Source: UBA11889 sp046582115
GTDB lineage: Bacteria > Pseudomonadota > Gammaproteobacteria > Pseudomonadales > Azotimanducaceae
DNA: 40,754 nucleotides
Reading direction: 5' to 3'
NCBI GenBank assembly: GCA_046582115.1
Contig: JAYGFA010000031.1
Coordinates: 1 to 40,754 of the forward strand
Shown: positions 40,585-40,754 of the stretch, piece after piece
Layout of the letters: the number at the start of each line of letters is the position of its first letter
Position numbering within the stretch: position 1 is the first letter of the stretch
Made by a program: the position numbers and the translations under genes
The notes under the pieces: model-generated
What the model saw: only the letters and a program-made list of their open reading frames with translations
The model's database searches: none
What the model was told of the DNA's origin: nothing

Positions 40585-40754
40585 CTAAGCAAGGTCCTTT
40601 GACAGGTCGAACGCCTTCTGAGACTCCTTTTGAAGGACTGGGTCATTCAAGAAGTCGACGGCGGTCATGGCGAGGGCTTTTGCCCCATCGAGTGCAGCAC
40701 GGTCACCCATTTCGGAACCCGCCCATTTTTCGAATTCGGGGTTATGAATGACGA
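40585..40754 (-). CDS. C-terminal end of an M20-family amidohydrolase (partial)
   Basis: The 170 bases at the right edge encode the last 56 residues of a frame that runs out of the window. The block HNPEFEKWAGSEMGDRAALDGAKALAMTAVDFL is like the end of AbgB/M20 amidohydrolases, where the GAKALAMTA helix closes the catalytic domain. These enzymes cleave N-acyl or aminobenzoyl amino acids using two metal ions. The stop is TAG. The N-terminal part is missing from the window. Confidence 0.78.
   Translation of the reverse strand, partial: VIHNPEFEKWAGSEMGDRAALDGAKALAMTAVDFLNDPVLQKESQKAFDLSKDLA

Noticed and set aside
1..40754. CRISPR array, insertion sequence, prophage or integration site
   Set aside because: No evenly spaced repeats, transposase, integrase or phage protein was seen, and no tRNA-end duplication was found.

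Overview
The window looks like chromosomal DNA of a free-living, probably aquatic, uncultured gammaproteobacterium. Supporting signs are an adjacent cmoA-cmoB pair (wobble-uridine modification, mainly a gammaproteobacterial trait), a LexA box of the CTGT-N8-ACAG type, a PA0069-type radical SAM gene, an EnvZ/OmpR-type two-component pair, and many acyl-CoA genes (thiolase, two crotonases, acyl-CoA dehydrogenase, MaoC hydratases). The species cannot be named from sequence alone. I see no transposase, integrase, CRISPR array or phage module.

Layout. 1-980: possible last bases of a tRNA-Ser, an almost gene-free stretch with two doubtful small basic ORFs, then tRNA-Met(CAT) on the minus strand with its own promoter, and a Bax-inhibitor-1/YccA membrane protein. 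1685-5930 (minus): a tight four-gene operon of two vicinal-oxygen-chelate (VOC) proteins followed by a CbbQ/NorQ-type AAA+ ATPase and a CbbO/NorD-type von Willebrand A protein, with no Rubisco or nitric-oxide reductase gene in sight. This is the best candidate for an undescribed system. A divergent esterase-like gene follows. 7130-8380 (minus): an ABM monooxygenase, GST and DUF4242 trio. A perfect LexA box separates it from a radical SAM gene. 9571-15755: an APC permease with no normal start codon in the right place, a small unknown gene, and a two-gene RND efflux operon whose promoter carries two identical GTAAC-N6-GTTAC operators.

15969-23002: Smr protein, a membrane-anchored winged-helix protein with an acyl-CoA dehydrogenase, cmoA-cmoB, a flavin reductase, and a crotonase/LLM-oxidoreductase/SDR operon in which the crotonase lacks both hydratase glutamates. 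23098-27875 (minus): an alpha/beta hydrolase coupled to a CinA-like/NMNAT-like fusion, then an eight-haem-motif cytochrome with HEAT and TPR-like repeats preceded by an acidic-tailed small protein. 27948-34817: SMP-30-like lactonase, thiolase, secreted small protein, two-component pair, canonical enoyl-CoA hydratase and a MaoC pair. 34882-40754: SDR plus HSL-type esterase, a ClpP-like protease with all three catalytic residues, a KANL3/Tex30-like hydrolase, an FAD oxidoreductase with an FAH-family hydrolase, a ChaC-like cyclotransferase, and the C-terminal end of an M20 amidohydrolase running off the edge.

Taken together the region is dominated by CoA-thioester, ester and ring-cleavage-type catabolic enzymes with redox and stress functions between them. 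The substrates cannot be read from the sequence. All functional calls rest on motif recognition by eye; no database search was possible.
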